A stretch of 64,000 bases of DNA from Desulfobaccales bacterium (GTDB lineage Bacteria > Desulfobacterota > Desulfobaccia > Desulfobaccales > 0-14-0-80-60-11), in contig JBBFLF010000011.1 in the NCBI GenBank assembly GCA_037481655.1, positions 35,798-99,797 of the forward strand, written 5' to 3'. The position numbers were made by a program, and so were the translations under genes. Of this stretch, positions 1 to 6,815 are shown in pieces. Position 1 is the stretch's first letter. Each line of letters opens with the position of its first letter. The notes below the pieces were generated by a model, which was not told the DNA's origin, did not search any database, and worked only from the letters and a program-made list of their open reading frames with translations.

Positions 1-230
1 GGCTGGCCCCCGGGGCTGCTTCCCAAAGTTACGGCATCCAGGTGGCCAGGCTGGCCGGGGTGCCGGCCCCGGTCATTGAGCGGGCCAAGGAAGTTCTGGA
101 GAACCTGGAGGCAGGGAGCCTCGACCCCTTAGGCCTCCCCAAGCTGGCCCGGCCTCGGCGCCGGGGGCTGCCGGAGGGGCTCCAGCCTGACCTCTTCAGC
201 CTGCCCGCCGGGGCCTCCCGGGAGGAGTGA
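1..230 (+). CDS. mutS: DNA mismatch repair protein MutS, C-terminal end (partial)
   Basis: The reading frame is open from base 3 and ends at the TGA at 228-230. The peptide contains [13 protein letters not shown] followed by [13 protein letters not shown], the hallmark end of the MutS ATPase/helix-turn-helix region. MutS recognises mismatched bases in newly replicated DNA and recruits MutL. Only about the last 75 residues are in the window; the C-terminal tail after the helix is basic and proline-rich ([20 protein letters not shown]), normal for this variable part. The conserved block makes the family assignment firm, but function of the full gene cannot be judged from the fragment. Confidence 0.88.
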   Translation, partial: LAPGAASQSYGIQVARLAGVPAPVIERAKEVLENLEAGSLDPLGLPKLARPRRRGLPEGLQPDLFSLPAGASREE

Positions 231-566
231 AGAAGGGCTGGGGCGTTTCAGCTTGGCGGGGGAAATTGGCTTATCCCCGAGGCAGGCCGGGAGTGTGGCC
301 CTGATGAACTCAGCCTTAGGAAAAAGAGCGTGGGGCGTTCATTCCGTTGCCCTAGCGACTTCCTAACTTAGGGGTCCGCCAAGCCTGCTTGCGGCTCCAG
401 GGGGCAGAAAGAGGGGAAGGCAGGGCCGCGGCCTCTTGCCGTCCAGGCGGCAACGTGCTAAAATGGCAAAAAATTCGTTCGGTTAGCCGGCTTCTGCCCC
501 TCAGGGGGGACACGAAATTTTCCTCTTGACAAGGGCGGCGGATTTACCAAAAATTAATATAGCTGA
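231..566. other. Intergenic region between mutS and the tRNA pair
   Basis: No convincing coding frame is visible. A small hairpin (TTGCCG at 436-441 with CGGCAA at 448-453) lies in the middle without a T-run. A perfect TTGACA at 526-531 precedes the tRNAs, with TAATAT at 555-560; the 23-base gap is too long for a standard promoter, so the tRNA promoter is suspected but not established. Confidence 0.4.
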
Positions 567-641
<75 letters not shown>

Positions 642-651
642 TTTTTTTTGA

Positions 652-726
652 GGCGGCATAGCCAAGTGGTAAGGCAACGGTCTGCAAAACCGTTATACAC
701 CGGTTCGAATCCGGTTGCCGCCTCCA
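652..726 (+). tRNA. tRNA-Cys (anticodon GCA)
   Basis: The acceptor arms GGCGGCA (652-658) and TGCCGCC (716-722) pair. The anticodon stem ACGGT/ACCGT encloses CTGCAAA, giving anticodon GCA at 684-686. The T arm contains GGTTCGAATCC and CCA is encoded at 724-726. A tyrosine-recombinase remnant begins only 15 bases downstream on the other strand, so the 3' half of this tRNA is a candidate past integration site. Confidence 0.97.
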
Positions 727-740
727 ATGATTTCAGCTAG

Positions 741-917
741 TTAGCCTCCACTCGCCCTCCCTGGATCATCCCCCGGTAAATGCATAAGCGAATAACCTTC
801 CCGGGGCTTTCCCACCAAGGCCTTCAGCTCGTCTTTGTCCACGGTATTGTAGCGTTTGAACACGCTCATGGTCTTATGCCCGGTGGCCGCCATGATCCGG
901 AAGTAGTCATGCCCTTC
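741..917 (-). pseudogene. Tyrosine recombinase (phage-type integrase) C-terminal remnant
   Basis: On the minus strand the frame reads HDYFRIMAATGHKTMSVF then KRYNTVDKDELKALV. This matches the end of phage-type integrases: the GHKT histidine and the tyrosine nucleophile in KRYNT are both kept. The catalytic domain upstream, with its two arginines, is missing; residues encoded above about position 917 do not resemble an integrase. At about 59 residues it cannot be a working recombinase. Its position next to tRNA-Cys suggests a decayed integrated element. I see no other cargo gene of such an element up to the kinase gene at 1153. Confidence 0.7.
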
Positions 918-1152
918 CCGCCGGCAGGTGCTTCCTCGGGATAAGCCACTGAAAGGCAACCCTGCTCATGGAAAGCGACTCTTGATTTTTGGGGAAGTGG
1001 CGGCTTTCTCAAATGGCGTTTTGATTTTTTTACCTTTCCCCAACTGGGAAAGTTGGCTCTCTCCTCTTTCGTCCTGCCTTTCAGGGGGAGTCAGGCCGAA
1101 GCTCGCCGGTGCCTGCCTTGACCGGCGGGGCGATTCCTGATAGCTTTGCGCC
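918..1152. other. Intergenic region after the recombinase remnant
   Basis: No coding potential or clear promoter is visible. Short open frames on both strands lack recognisable composition. No strong ribosome binding site precedes the kinase ATG at 1153. Confidence 0.4.
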
Positions 1153-2175
1153 ATGCAGCCCGAAGTGGTGTGCGTAGGCGCAGTGAACCTGGACCTGCTT
1201 TTTCAAGCCCAGGACCTGCGGCCATTTCAGGCGGTCTGGCCGGACCTGCGTCCTGGAGCCGAGCTGGCCCTGGATGAGGGCGACGAGGCGCTGCTTCAGG
1301 CCCTCCTGGAGCAGTATGCCCACTGGCTGGGGTATGCCAGTGGCGGCCAGGCGGCCAACACCGCCTATGCCCTGGCCCGGCTGGGGGTGGCCGCGGCCCT
1401 GGTGGGCCGGGTGGGGGAGGATGAGGCGGGGGAGTTCCTGTTAGCGGGCCTGGCCGGCGTGGATGTCAGCCGGGTCACCTGGGAGGGGAGGAGCGGCCGG
1501 GCTTACATCTTAGTGGACCGGCAAGGCGAGCGCACGATTTTTGTGGCCCCCCACACCAATGACGAACTGTGTGACGCCGATGTGCCCCTTGAGGACCTGG
1601 CTCAGGCACCCTGGGTGCATTTCACCTCCTTTGTGGGGGAGGGGCCCCTTCAGGTGCAGACGGCGGTGGCGGCCCGGCTGAAAGAGCTGGCCGAAGCGAG
1701 TAGGGGAGGGCAGGGGAGAGAAAGGGGCGCCGGATATGGGCCCCGCCTGAGCCTGGATCCGGGGGAGCTTTATGCCCGCCGAGGCCGGCAGGCGCTGGCC
1801 GGTTTGCTGGCCGCGACGGAGACCCTGTTTGTCACCGAGACGGAGTGGCAGCTTTTGGGCGGGGACCCCTGGGAGCGGCCCGCCTGGGCGCCGCCGGTGG
1901 TCCTCGTGAAACGGGGGGCTGCCGGGGCGCGGCTCCTGACCGCGGCGGGGCTCCATGACTTTCCGGCCCCCCGGGTGGGCGCGGTGGACACCGTGGGCGC
2001 CGGGGATGTCTTTGCGGCAGGATACTTGGCCGGGCGACTCAAAGGCCTCAGCCTCCCCCAAGCGGTGCGGCTGGCGGTGGTGGCGGCGGCGGCCAGTGTT
2101 TCCGGCCGGGGCCGGGAAGCCTACCCGGACGCCGCCTTTCTCGAGCGACAACTCCAGCTTCTCTTGGACACATGA
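1153..2175 (+). CDS. PfkB-family carbohydrate kinase
   Basis: A 340-residue sugar or nucleoside kinase of the ribokinase (PfkB) fold. The N-terminus VVCVGAVNLDLLF is the usual first strand; the glycine-rich signature GGQAANTAYALARLG lies near residue 58, and the C-terminal signature DTVGAGDVFAAGYL near residue 277 carries the catalytic aspartate and anion hole. Family members phosphorylate ribose, fructose-1-phosphate, adenosine and other alcohols with ATP; the substrate cannot be read from the sequence. Residues 40-55, between strands, look like a family-specific insertion. The stop overlaps the ATG of the next gene (ATGA), so the two are translationally coupled. The ATG is preferred because it starts the conserved strand, although no strong Shine-Dalgarno is visible. 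Confidence 0.88.
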   Translation: MQPEVVCVGAVNLDLLFQAQDLRPFQAVWPDLRPGAELALDEGDEALLQALLEQYAHWLGYASGGQAANTAYALARLGVAAALVGRVGEDEAGEFLLAGLAGVDVSRVTWEGRSGRAYILVDRQGERTIFVAPHTNDELCDADVPLEDLAQAPWVHFTSFVGEGPLQVQTAVAARLKELAEASRGGQGRERGAGYGPRLSLDPGELYARRGRQALAGLLAATETLFVTETEWQLLGGDPWERPAWAPPVVLVKRGAAGARLLTAAGLHDFPAPRVGAVDTVGAGDVFAAGYLAGRLKGLSLPQAVRLAVVAAAASVSGRGREAYPDAAFLERQLQLLLDT

Positions 2176-2999
2176 TGCGCTTCGGCTGGTTAACCAGCGG
2201 TCGGGATCAAGCGGCCCTGGACCTGTTTCAGGCGGCTGCAGAGGAGATGGCCCGGGGCTTCATCCCCGGGGAGATCGCTTATGTCTTTATGGACCGGGAC
2301 CCCGGAGAGAGCCCGGCGGCGGACCGGCTCATGGCAGCGGTAAAGGCCCGGGGCCTGCCGTTAGTGACCCTGTCTTCCCGGGAACTCCGGGAGGCGCTCC
2401 GGCGGCGGTTGCCCGAGGCCGAGGCCCGGCGCCAGGCCTTTGATGCCCGGGTGATGGAGCTAGTGCAGGGGTTTCAGGCTGAGGTGGTGGTGCTGGCCGG
2501 CTATATGCTCATCGTGAGCCCCCTTCTGTGCCGCACCTTCCTCTGCCTCAATCTGCACCCGGCCCTGCCCGGCGGCCCCGTCGGCACCTGGCAGGAGGTG
2601 ATGTGGCAGATCATCGCTCAGCGCCTCCCGGAGGCCGGAGCCATGATGCACCTGGCCACCCCGGAACTGGATAAAGGCCCGCCGGTGACCTTCTGCCGCT
2701 TCTCCACCCGCCTGGGCCGCCTGCCTGGGCTGTGGGCCGCCTTGGAGGAGCAGCTCCGCCACGAGCCTCTGGCAGCCATCCGGGCCCGGGAAGGGGAAAG
2801 CCAGCCTCTGTTTCAGGCGCTTCGGGCCGAGGAACTGCGGCGGGAGTTCCCCCTTATCCTCCTCACCCTGAAGAGCCTGGCGGAGGGCCGCATCCACCTG
2901 ACCCGGGAGGGCGCGGTGGTGGACGGGGTCTTGCGGCCCCAGGGGCTGGACCTCACCCCGGGGGTGCAGGAGATGCTGGCCCGGGAGGGCAGGGCCTGA
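2172..2999 (+). CDS. PurN-like formyltransferase family protein
   Basis: A 275-residue protein with the formyltransferase fold used by GAR transformylase (PurN) and methionyl-tRNA formyltransferase. The catalytic triad appears intact: asparagine and histidine in LNLHPALPGG near residue 124 and aspartate in PELDKGPPV near residue 166. The N-terminus (RFGWLTSGRDQAALDLF) differs from PurN's phosphate-binding loop, and the last about 90 residues are an extra helical domain, so the acceptor is probably not GAR. It starts inside the stop of the kinase gene (ATGA overlap) and is followed after 35 bases by the HAD gene, forming a three-gene run. Formyl transfer from 10-formyl-tetrahydrofolate is the family reaction; the substrate is unknown. 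Confidence 0.75.
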   Translation: MMRFGWLTSGRDQAALDLFQAAAEEMARGFIPGEIAYVFMDRDPGESPAADRLMAAVKARGLPLVTLSSRELREALRRRLPEAEARRQAFDARVMELVQGFQAEVVVLAGYMLIVSPLLCRTFLCLNLHPALPGGPVGTWQEVMWQIIAQRLPEAGAMMHLATPELDKGPPVTFCRFSTRLGRLPGLWAALEEQLRHEPLAAIRAREGESQPLFQALRAEELRREFPLILLTLKSLAEGRIHLTREGAVVDGVLRPQGLDLTPGVQEMLAREGRA

Positions 3000-3034
3000 G
3001 GCCTGGCCCGTTGACATTCCCCTGAGGAGATGAC

Positions 3035-4126
3035 ATGCATCCGGTGCAGGTGGTAACCGACTGCGAGGGCCCCTTGGCCTTGAACGACAATGCCTTTGAA
3101 CTCTGCCGGGATTTCCTCGGACCCGAGGGCGAGCGCTTCTTCCGCCAGGTGAGCCGCTATGACGATTTCCTGGGCGGCGTCCTAAAAAAACCGGGCTACC
3201 GCAACGGCGACACCTTAAAACTCATCCTGCCCTTCCTTCTGGCCCGGGGCCTGACCCAGGAGAAGCTGGAGGACTACTGCCGCCAGACCATGAAGCTGGT
3301 GCCCGGGGCCAAATCCTGCTACCGCTTTCTGCACTCCCAGAATCTGCCGCTTTTTGAGATCAGCACCAGCTACCGGCCCTTTGCCGAGGCGGTGGGCCGC
3401 AAACTGGGCTTTGCCCCGGAACGCATCTTCGCCACCGAGGTGGACCTGAACCGCTACCAGATCTCAGAAGGGGAGGCGGCGAGGCTGGAGAAGCTTATGG
3501 CGGAGATCGCGCACACCGACGACATCGAGCTTCCCCCTGAGGCCCGCTCCGAAGAGGACCTGTCCCCCGCCACCCGGGCCGTCATCCGCCGCCTGGACGA
3601 GATCTTTTTCGAGGAAATCCCGGCCCTGGCCATCGGCCGGCTTTACCAGGACGTGCAGCCGGTGGGGGGCGAGGAGAAGGCCGAGGCCCTGCGCCGCAGT
3701 CTGGCCGTTACAGGGCTGAAGATGGAAAACGTCATCTACGTGGGGGACAGCATCACCGACGTGGAGGCCTTCCGGGCCGTCAAGGCCGGGGGCGGGGTGA
3801 GCATTTCCTTCAACGGCAACCACTACGCCGTGGCGGCGGCGGAATTCGTGGTGGTGGCGGACAGCGCCTGGCCCATCGCCCTCCTCACCGCCATCTTCGG
3901 CCGCTGGGGCAAGGCGGGCCTCCTGGAACTGGCAGAATCCACCCGGGCTGGCCACCAGAAGATCATCGCCCTGCCGGAGCGCATGCTGGAAGCCATCGTC
4001 ACCGGCCTCCAAGGCGTCACCTTCAACTACTACCTGAGCGGCAGCAGCAAGAAAGACAAAGCCCTGGCCGAAAGCCTGGACATGAGAGCCAAACTGCGCG
4101 GCCAAGACGTGGCGGCTTTGGGATAG
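3035..4126 (+). CDS. HAD-superfamily hydrolase-like protein related to archaeal EhaR
   Basis: A 363-residue protein beginning VVTDCEGPLALNDNAFE, which resembles HAD motif I, although the usual DxDGT pattern is altered to DCEGPL. Motif IV is clear late in the protein: NVIYVGDSITDVEAFRAV near residue 233. The layout resembles the HAD-like protein annotated in methanogens as subunit R of energy-converting hydrogenase A; bacterial members occur without that hydrogenase, and no hydrogenase genes are present here. The start has a good site (GAGGAGATGAC before ATG). It closes the run with the PfkB kinase and formyltransferase genes. A phosphatase role is plausible; the substrate is unknown. A GC-rich repeat element follows directly. 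Confidence 0.65.
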   Translation: MHPVQVVTDCEGPLALNDNAFELCRDFLGPEGERFFRQVSRYDDFLGGVLKKPGYRNGDTLKLILPFLLARGLTQEKLEDYCRQTMKLVPGAKSCYRFLHSQNLPLFEISTSYRPFAEAVGRKLGFAPERIFATEVDLNRYQISEGEAARLEKLMAEIAHTDDIELPPEARSEEDLSPATRAVIRRLDEIFFEEIPALAIGRLYQDVQPVGGEEKAEALRRSLAVTGLKMENVIYVGDSITDVEAFRAVKAGGGVSISFNGNHYAVAAAEFVVVADSAWPIALLTAIFGRWGKAGLLELAESTRAGHQKIIALPERMLEAIVTGLQGVTFNYYLSGSSKKDKALAESLDMRAKLRGQDVAALG

Positions 4127-4130
4127 CACC

Positions 4131-4267
4131 TGAGGGGAGGGCCGGGGGAGTAGTGGCTCCCCCGCCCTCCCCTCAGGCTCCCCTCCCCACCCCCTATATG
4201 GGGTTGGGGGAGAGGGCATGGGAGAGGGGGCAGGGGTCTGCGACCCCTGGCCCCCTCTCCCATTACC
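4131..4267 (+). repeat. Dispersed three-palindrome GC-rich element, copy 1
   Basis: The element lies between convergent genes. It has three consecutive inverted repeats: an outer one around GGGGGAGTAGTGGCTCCCCC, a middle one around CACCCCCTATATGGGGTTG, and a third where GAGAGGGGGCAGGGGTC faces GACCCCTGGCCCCCTCTC. Copies 2, 3, 5, 6 and 8 carry the same parts in the opposite orientation. Its location suggests it may serve as a two-way terminator, but it lacks T-runs. Confidence 0.85.
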
Positions 4268-4277
4268 TAACCGCTGA

Positions 4278-4463
4278 CTATTGGCCGGACTTGGTCTTGG
4301 CGGCGTATTTTTCGGGTTGGGCGGCGAATTCCGCTTTGCAGGCTTCGGAGCAGAAGTAATAGGTCTGCTCCTCGAAGTCGTAGGTGAATTTGCCGTGGCC
4401 GGCCTCCAAATCGATATTGCACACCGGGTCCACGTGGCAGACGGGCTTTTCTTCCTTGGCCAT
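4278..4463 (-). CDS. YHS-domain protein
   Basis: A 61-residue protein that is nearly all YHS domain: CHVDPVCNIDLEAG, then TYYFCSEACKAEFAAQPEKY. YHS domains are small cysteine-containing modules found in copper and heavy-metal ATPases and as stand-alone proteins, and they are thought to bind metals. Four cysteines are present (in CHVDPVC and CSEAC). The ATG at 4463 is chosen because GAGGTG stands six bases upstream; an in-frame ATG further up lacks such a site. The gene is convergent with the HAD gene, with repeat copy 1 between them. Confidence 0.8.
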   Translation of the reverse strand: MAKEEKPVCHVDPVCNIDLEAGHGKFTYDFEEQTYYFCSEACKAEFAAQPEKYAAKTKSGQ

Positions 4464-4517
4464 CCTGCACCTCGCAAGCAAGTCTTTTCATTGAAAGTAA
4501 GGCCTGGCGCCGGGCTG

Positions 4518-5396
4518 TCAAGCCGGGAGGCCCGGGTCTGCTCCCGCCACTTGCCGGAAATCCGTCAGTTTTACTCCATGGATTTTCAGAGCCTCCCGCA
4601 CCCGGGGGCTGAGGAGGGCTGCCAGTTCCTCCCGGCGCCGGTAGGTGGGGGTTAAGCGGGTCAGTTCCGCCTCCTCATACAGGGCCGGGTGGCCATAGAT
4701 TTCGGTCACCCCGGGTTTGAGGCGAGGGATGAGGGCCAGGAGATGTTCTTCGGTCATGCGGCCGTCGTTGGTGAGGCCGAAGAGGTGGTCGTTGTATTTC
4801 AGGCCGGCGGCCAAAAGCAGCCGCTCAGCCCGGCGGCTGAGCCAGCGGAAGATCAGGCCCTGGGCCAGCTTGGGGAGAGGGCCATCCGGGGCCAGGGCCA
4901 GGGTGGTGAGCACCTCCTCCCGGGCCAGGCGCAGGGCCGGGATGCCGTACTCCCGGGCCAGCCCGATCACCAGGGGGAGCAGCCGGGGGTGGAGGTGCAG
5001 GTTGAGGTGGCCATTGAGGAACCACACTGTGAGCCCGGCCCGGAGCACGGCCTCGATCTGGGCGGCAAGCTCGGCCCGGATCTGGGGCAGCAGGCCCGGC
5101 CGGAAAAAGTAGCGCCAGCCGGTGGCCACGGGGTTGACGGGGAAATGGCCCCCCTGATCCACCAGATCCGGGATGAGACGGGGCGGCAGCACGGCCCGGC
5201 CCTGAATGAGGGTGAGGTGCACCCCCAGGCAGAGCTCGGGAAGCTCCCGGGCCAGGGCCAGGGCGTGGCCCGCGGCCGGGGCCCCGGGCATCAGGCTGGC
5301 TGAGGTGAGCACCCCCTGCCGGTGGGCCAGGGCCACGGCGGCATTCAGGGCCGGGGAGAGGCCGAAGTCATCGGCGGTAAAAATAATTAGTCTCAA
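4518..5396 (-). CDS. hpnK: ChbG/HpnK-family deacetylase, likely hopanoid-associated HpnK
   Basis: About 292 residues of the YdjC/ChbG family. The metal-binding segment is IIFTADDFGLSPALN at the N-terminus; GVHLTLIQG and NGHLNLHLHP are further family hallmarks. HpnK is proposed to deacetylate N-acetylglucosaminyl-bacteriohopanetetrol, giving the glucosamine that HpnJ converts to the cyclitol ether. An hpnJ gene lies two genes upstream on the same strand, which supports this reading over a chitooligosaccharide deacetylase. The start is unusual: there is no suitable ATG, the best choice is TTG at 5394-5396, and upstream sequence is a 7-bp repeat array without a ribosome binding site. An earlier in-frame TTG at 5420 would translate repeat sequence into protein. 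Confidence 0.78.
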   Translation of the reverse strand: MRLIIFTADDFGLSPALNAAVALAHRQGVLTSASLMPGAPAAGHALALARELPELCLGVHLTLIQGRAVLPPRLIPDLVDQGGHFPVNPVATGWRYFFRPGLLPQIRAELAAQIEAVLRAGLTVWFLNGHLNLHLHPRLLPLVIGLAREYGIPALRLAREEVLTTLALAPDGPLPKLAQGLIFRWLSRRAERLLLAAGLKYNDHLFGLTNDGRMTEEHLLALIPRLKPGVTEIYGHPALYEEAELTRLTPTYRRREELAALLSPRVREALKIHGVKLTDFRQVAGADPGLPA

Positions 5397-5492
5397 GTCC
5401 AAATTTAGTCCAAAGTCCAAGGTCCAAGGTCCAAAGTCAAAAGTTTAAAAATTTAGTTCAAAGTTCAAGGTTCAAAGTTCAAAGTCAAAAAA
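5392..5492 (+). repeat. 7-bp tandem array, left arm (units AGTCCAA/AGTTCAA)
   Basis: Imperfect head-to-tail 7-base units read AGTCCAA, GGTCCAA, AAGTTCA and variants on the plus strand. The array abuts and partly overlaps the hpnK start region. It is the reverse complement of the right arm at 5619-5747, so the pair is a long inverted repeat with an AT-rich centre. Confidence 0.85.
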
Positions 5493-5618
5493 TTGCATAT
5501 AGAAGATAATTTTGTTGAGGTGTTTGATAATCTGTAATATCAGTTATATTTTTATATTTTTGACTATGATAATTAGTTCCTTTTGGTATATTAACTATTA
5601 AACTTAAAAATTGGAAAA
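5493..5618. other. AT-rich centre between the inverted heptad arrays
   Basis: About 125 bases, strongly AT-rich in an otherwise GC-rich region, with no open frame and no tRNA-like structure. It could carry a promoter toward hpnK (minus strand), but no convincing paired hexamers were found. Confidence 0.5.
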
Positions 5619-5747
5619 TGGACTTTGGGCTATAAACTATAAACATTGAATTATAAACTTTGAACTATAAACCATGAACCATGAACTATGGACCTTGGAC
5701 CTTGGACCTTGGACTTTGGGCTATTGACTTTGGACTTTGGACTATTG
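5619..5747 (+). repeat. 7-bp tandem array, right arm (units TTGGACC/TTGGACT)
   Basis: Units such as TTGGACC, TTGGACT and TGAACTA repeat every seven bases. At least 20 bases at 5690-5715 are an exact reverse complement of the left arm near 5413-5437. The array supplies the TAG stop codon (5742-5744) of the adjoining radical SAM gene. Confidence 0.85.
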
Positions 5748-6815
5748 CTTAAGCCACGAGCGGCTCTCCCATAGGGTCGCCAGAGAGCGGAAAGTGGCTT
5801 GGCTGAAGAGCCGCCCCAGCCCTTCCCGAAACCGGGCCTGCCGAAGAGCCGCCCAGCCTTCTGCCAGGGAGACGGCGGCCGTCTGGCAGGCGCTGGCGTC
5901 CAGGTAGCACTCGCTCACGCATCCCGGACAGGCCTGCTGGCGGGGCGAAGCGACGGGAAAGTCCTCCAATACCCCCAGGCGCTCCCCCAGGAGGTGGCAC
6001 GGGTAAAGAGTCAGCTCCCAGTCGAGATAGAAATACTTGTCCCCGGCCAGACACGGAAGTTTAGGTGGATTGCCCCTCAGGCCGCGGCAGAGCTCCTCCA
6101 GGACCCAGCGGGTGTTGAGCAGGGGCAGCGGACTTTTGGCCTTCAGGGCCAGCAGGGTCTGGAAGAGGGTTTGCAATTCCTCCAGCGAAAACTGGACCAG
6201 CGGGTCCGGCGCATAGCCCAGATAGGAAGACTCCAGCCGGGTGAGGGGATACGAAAACGTGACGGCCACAAAACCCAGGTGACGCAGGCAGCCCATCAGT
6301 CTTTGGAGGTTCCCCGTCAGCCGGGAGAGGGTCACTGAGGCGGTGGGCCTGAGCCCCTCCCGAGCGGCCAGCGGTACCAACTCCCGGAGGTGCCGGCTCA
6401 GGCCCGGCACCCCCCGATGCCGGTCGTGCACCTCGGGCTCAGCGGCGTCCAGAGAAATGAGAAGACGACCCAGGCCCGCCTGCTTGAGGCGATGGAGCAG
6501 GACAGGGCTGAGAAGCGTCCCGTTGGTCACCAATAGGGTGTAAAACCCCAGGCGCCGGGCCTCATCCACCAGCTCCAGGAGAGCCGGATAGAGCAGGGGC
6601 TCGCCGCCGGTGAGGCTGAGGTAGCGGATGCCCCCGGCCTGGAGGCGTGCCAGCCCCGGTACGAGGCGGGCCGGATCGGCAAAGACCCGGTCTTCCGCGG
6701 GCACGGAGGGAAAGCGGCAGAAACGGCAACGGGCGTTGCAGGCATTGGTGAGGGCGATCTGACAGAGACCGGGGCCGCCTGTCGCCAGCAGCCGGAGAAA
6801 GTCACGCAGGTTCAT
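5742..6815 (-). CDS. Radical SAM protein with C-terminal cysteine cluster, hopanoid-island associated
   Basis: About 357 residues. CNARCRFC near residue 27 is the CxxxCxxC site for the radical SAM [4Fe-4S] cluster; SLTGGEPLL is the SAM-binding GGE motif, and VTNGTLLS follows. A C-terminal cysteine cluster (CLAGDKYFY region, YPCHLL, CPGCVSECYLDASAC) resembles a SPASM/twitch auxiliary-cluster domain. It is not HpnH: that N-terminus and its cysteine spacing are absent. The gene follows hpnJ and its start overlaps hpnJ's end by about 14 bases, so it is probably co-translated with it. ATG at 6815 is preferred to GTG at 6836. Substrate unknown; a modification of the hopanoid side chain is inferred from context only. 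Its stop codon lies in the heptad array. Confidence 0.75.
   Translation of the reverse strand: MNLRDFLRLLATGGPGLCQIALTNACNARCRFCRFPSVPAEDRVFADPARLVPGLARLQAGGIRYLSLTGGEPLLYPALLELVDEARRLGFYTLLVTNGTLLSPVLLHRLKQAGLGRLLISLDAAEPEVHDRHRGVPGLSRHLRELVPLAAREGLRPTASVTLSRLTGNLQRLMGCLRHLGFVAVTFSYPLTRLESSYLGYAPDPLVQFSLEELQTLFQTLLALKAKSPLPLLNTRWVLEELCRGLRGNPPKLPCLAGDKYFYLDWELTLYPCHLLGERLGVLEDFPVASPRQQACPGCVSECYLDASACQTAAVSLAEGWAALRQARFREGLGRLFSQATFRSLATLWESRSWLKQ

Noticed and set aside
526..560. Standard sigma-70 promoter for the tRNA genes
   Set aside because: TTGACA is perfect but the only -10-like sequence is 23 bases away, outside the accepted spacing.
3035..4126. Evidence for an energy-converting hydrogenase operon
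   Set aside because: Only the EhaR-like HAD protein is found; no hydrogenase subunit genes lie nearby.
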